A DNA stretch of 5,873 bases, taken from the NCBI GenBank assembly GCA_937888665.1, contig CALBET010000468.1, positions 1 to 5,873 on the forward strand, written 5' to 3'. Below the pieces are notes generated by a model that was given only the letters and a program-made list of their open reading frames with translations, was not told the origin of the DNA and did not search any database. The translations under genes were made by a program, and so were the position numbers. Shown piece by piece: positions 5,329 to 5,873 of the stretch. The stretch comes from an uncultured Acidobacteriota bacterium. Lineage in GTDB: Bacteria > Acidobacteriota > Vicinamibacteria > Vicinamibacterales > UBA8438. Position 1 is the first letter of the stretch. Every line of letters starts with the position of its first letter.

Positions 5329-5873
5329 GGCGATCCTCCTGCCGCGATACCGCCCACGACGCTCTCGGCCGCGCTCCATGCCAGGCGGTAGAATCCGACG
5401 CCGATATCGGGCATGACACCCAGCAACACGGCCGCGAGAGCCGTAACCGCCAGCGGAACGGTCATCGCCGCCCGTTCAGACGACACGGTGCCGTGCGGCG
5501 CGCGGAAGAAGGCGTCGTACACGATCGGGAAGAAGTACGACACGTTGATCAGGCCGCTGATCACCAGCACGGCCAGGTAGCCCCCCTGCCCCGTCGACAG
5601 CGCGCCGAGCCCGATGTTCCACTTGCTGATGAACCCGGCCACGAGCGGCATCCCGGCCATGCCGGCGGCGGCGATTGTGAACGCGGCCATCGTGATCGGC
5701 ATCTGGCGGCCAATACCCGCAAGCTGGCGGACGTCGTCGCGATGCGACGCCGTGTGGATGGCGCCGGCGCAGAAGAACAGCGTGATCTTCATGAAGCCGT
5801 GGGCCGCGATATGGAACATGGCGCCGGCAAGCGCCGCGACCGAGCCGATGGCGGTGCCGAGCACGATATACGA
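5325..5873 (-). CDS. Proton-conducting antiporter subunit, MrpD/NuoM-like, 3' part
   Basis: The last 182 residues of a subunit open at the right window edge; the first visible codons read S-Y-I-V-L-G-T, the usual 'YIVLG' after the central helices. Visible motifs are FHIAAHGFMKITLFFCAGAI (with the conserved His and Lys29 of the visible part), DDVRQLAGIGRQMP, GMAGMPLVAGFISKW (Lys84) and INVSYFFPIVYDAFF. These are the C-terminal half of an Oxidored_q1 proton-channel domain; the Glu of the N-terminal half is out of view. It ends with a short tail, so unlike the following subunit it has no lateral extension. The stop overlaps the small membrane protein start. It differs clearly in sequence from the downstream D-like subunit, so the operon carries two paralogues, as in Mrp operons with several D-type genes. 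Confidence 0.92.
   Translation of the reverse strand, partial: SYIVLGTAIGSVAALAGAMFHIAAHGFMKITLFFCAGAIHTASHRDDVRQLAGIGRQMPITMAAFTIAAAGMAGMPLVAGFISKWNIGLGALSTGQGGYLAVLVISGLINVSYFFPIVYDAFFRAPHGTVSSERAAMTVPLAVTALAAVLLGVMPDIGVGFYRLAWSAAESVVGGIAAGGSP

Noticed and set aside
5093..5419. Upstream extension of the antiporter subunit frame to a 680-residue protein
   Set aside because: The added part is Arg/Gly/Ser-rich without helices and is the out-of-frame shadow of the small membrane protein and the upstream subunit. The ATG at 5092 has the ATGA overlap and starts the first helix.

Overview
This GC-rich bacterial window has no rRNA, tRNA, CRISPR array or insertion sequence that I can see. Signal peptides on two products suggest export, probably to a Gram-negative periplasm. 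Acidobacteriota or a similar soil lineage is only a guess from gene content and style. Almost every gene is on the minus strand, so transcription runs from right to left.

Right part (about 5873 to 3377): the end of a cation/proton antiporter operon of the Mrp type, related to complex I. It holds the 3' part of one MrpD/NuoM-like subunit (open at the window edge), a 79-residue two-helix membrane protein, and a complete 571-residue second MrpD/NuoL-like subunit. Both junctions are ATGA stop/start overlaps, so the three are probably translationally coupled and work in one membrane complex.

Middle (about 3376 to 2264): a convergent gap with two short hairpins, one uncertain small plus-strand membrane protein (2986..3288), and then the main discovery. 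A DUF411 (CopG-like) exported metal-binding protein spans 2264..2710 on the minus strand. It is interrupted by one in-frame TGA exactly where the family has the first Cys of its CGCC motif. Ribosome binding site, signal peptide and reading frame are intact on both sides. A 7-bp stem with a GGU-containing apical loop starts 10 nt after the TGA. This fits a bacterial SECIS, so I read the gene as a selenoprotein with a Sec-Gly-Cys-Cys motif; a standard gene caller would split or truncate it.

Left part (about 2263 to 1): a run of small minus-strand genes. First comes a strange 121-residue ORF that joins the start of an integral membrane protein to what looks like the tail of a Nudix hydrolase. 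It is followed by an exported NIPSNAP protein, a SnoaL-like ester cyclase, a DUF2007 protein (ATGA overlap with the cyclase) and a GNAT acetyltransferase. The first four are close enough to share a transcript; GNAT follows after 39 bp. They do not form an obvious pathway.
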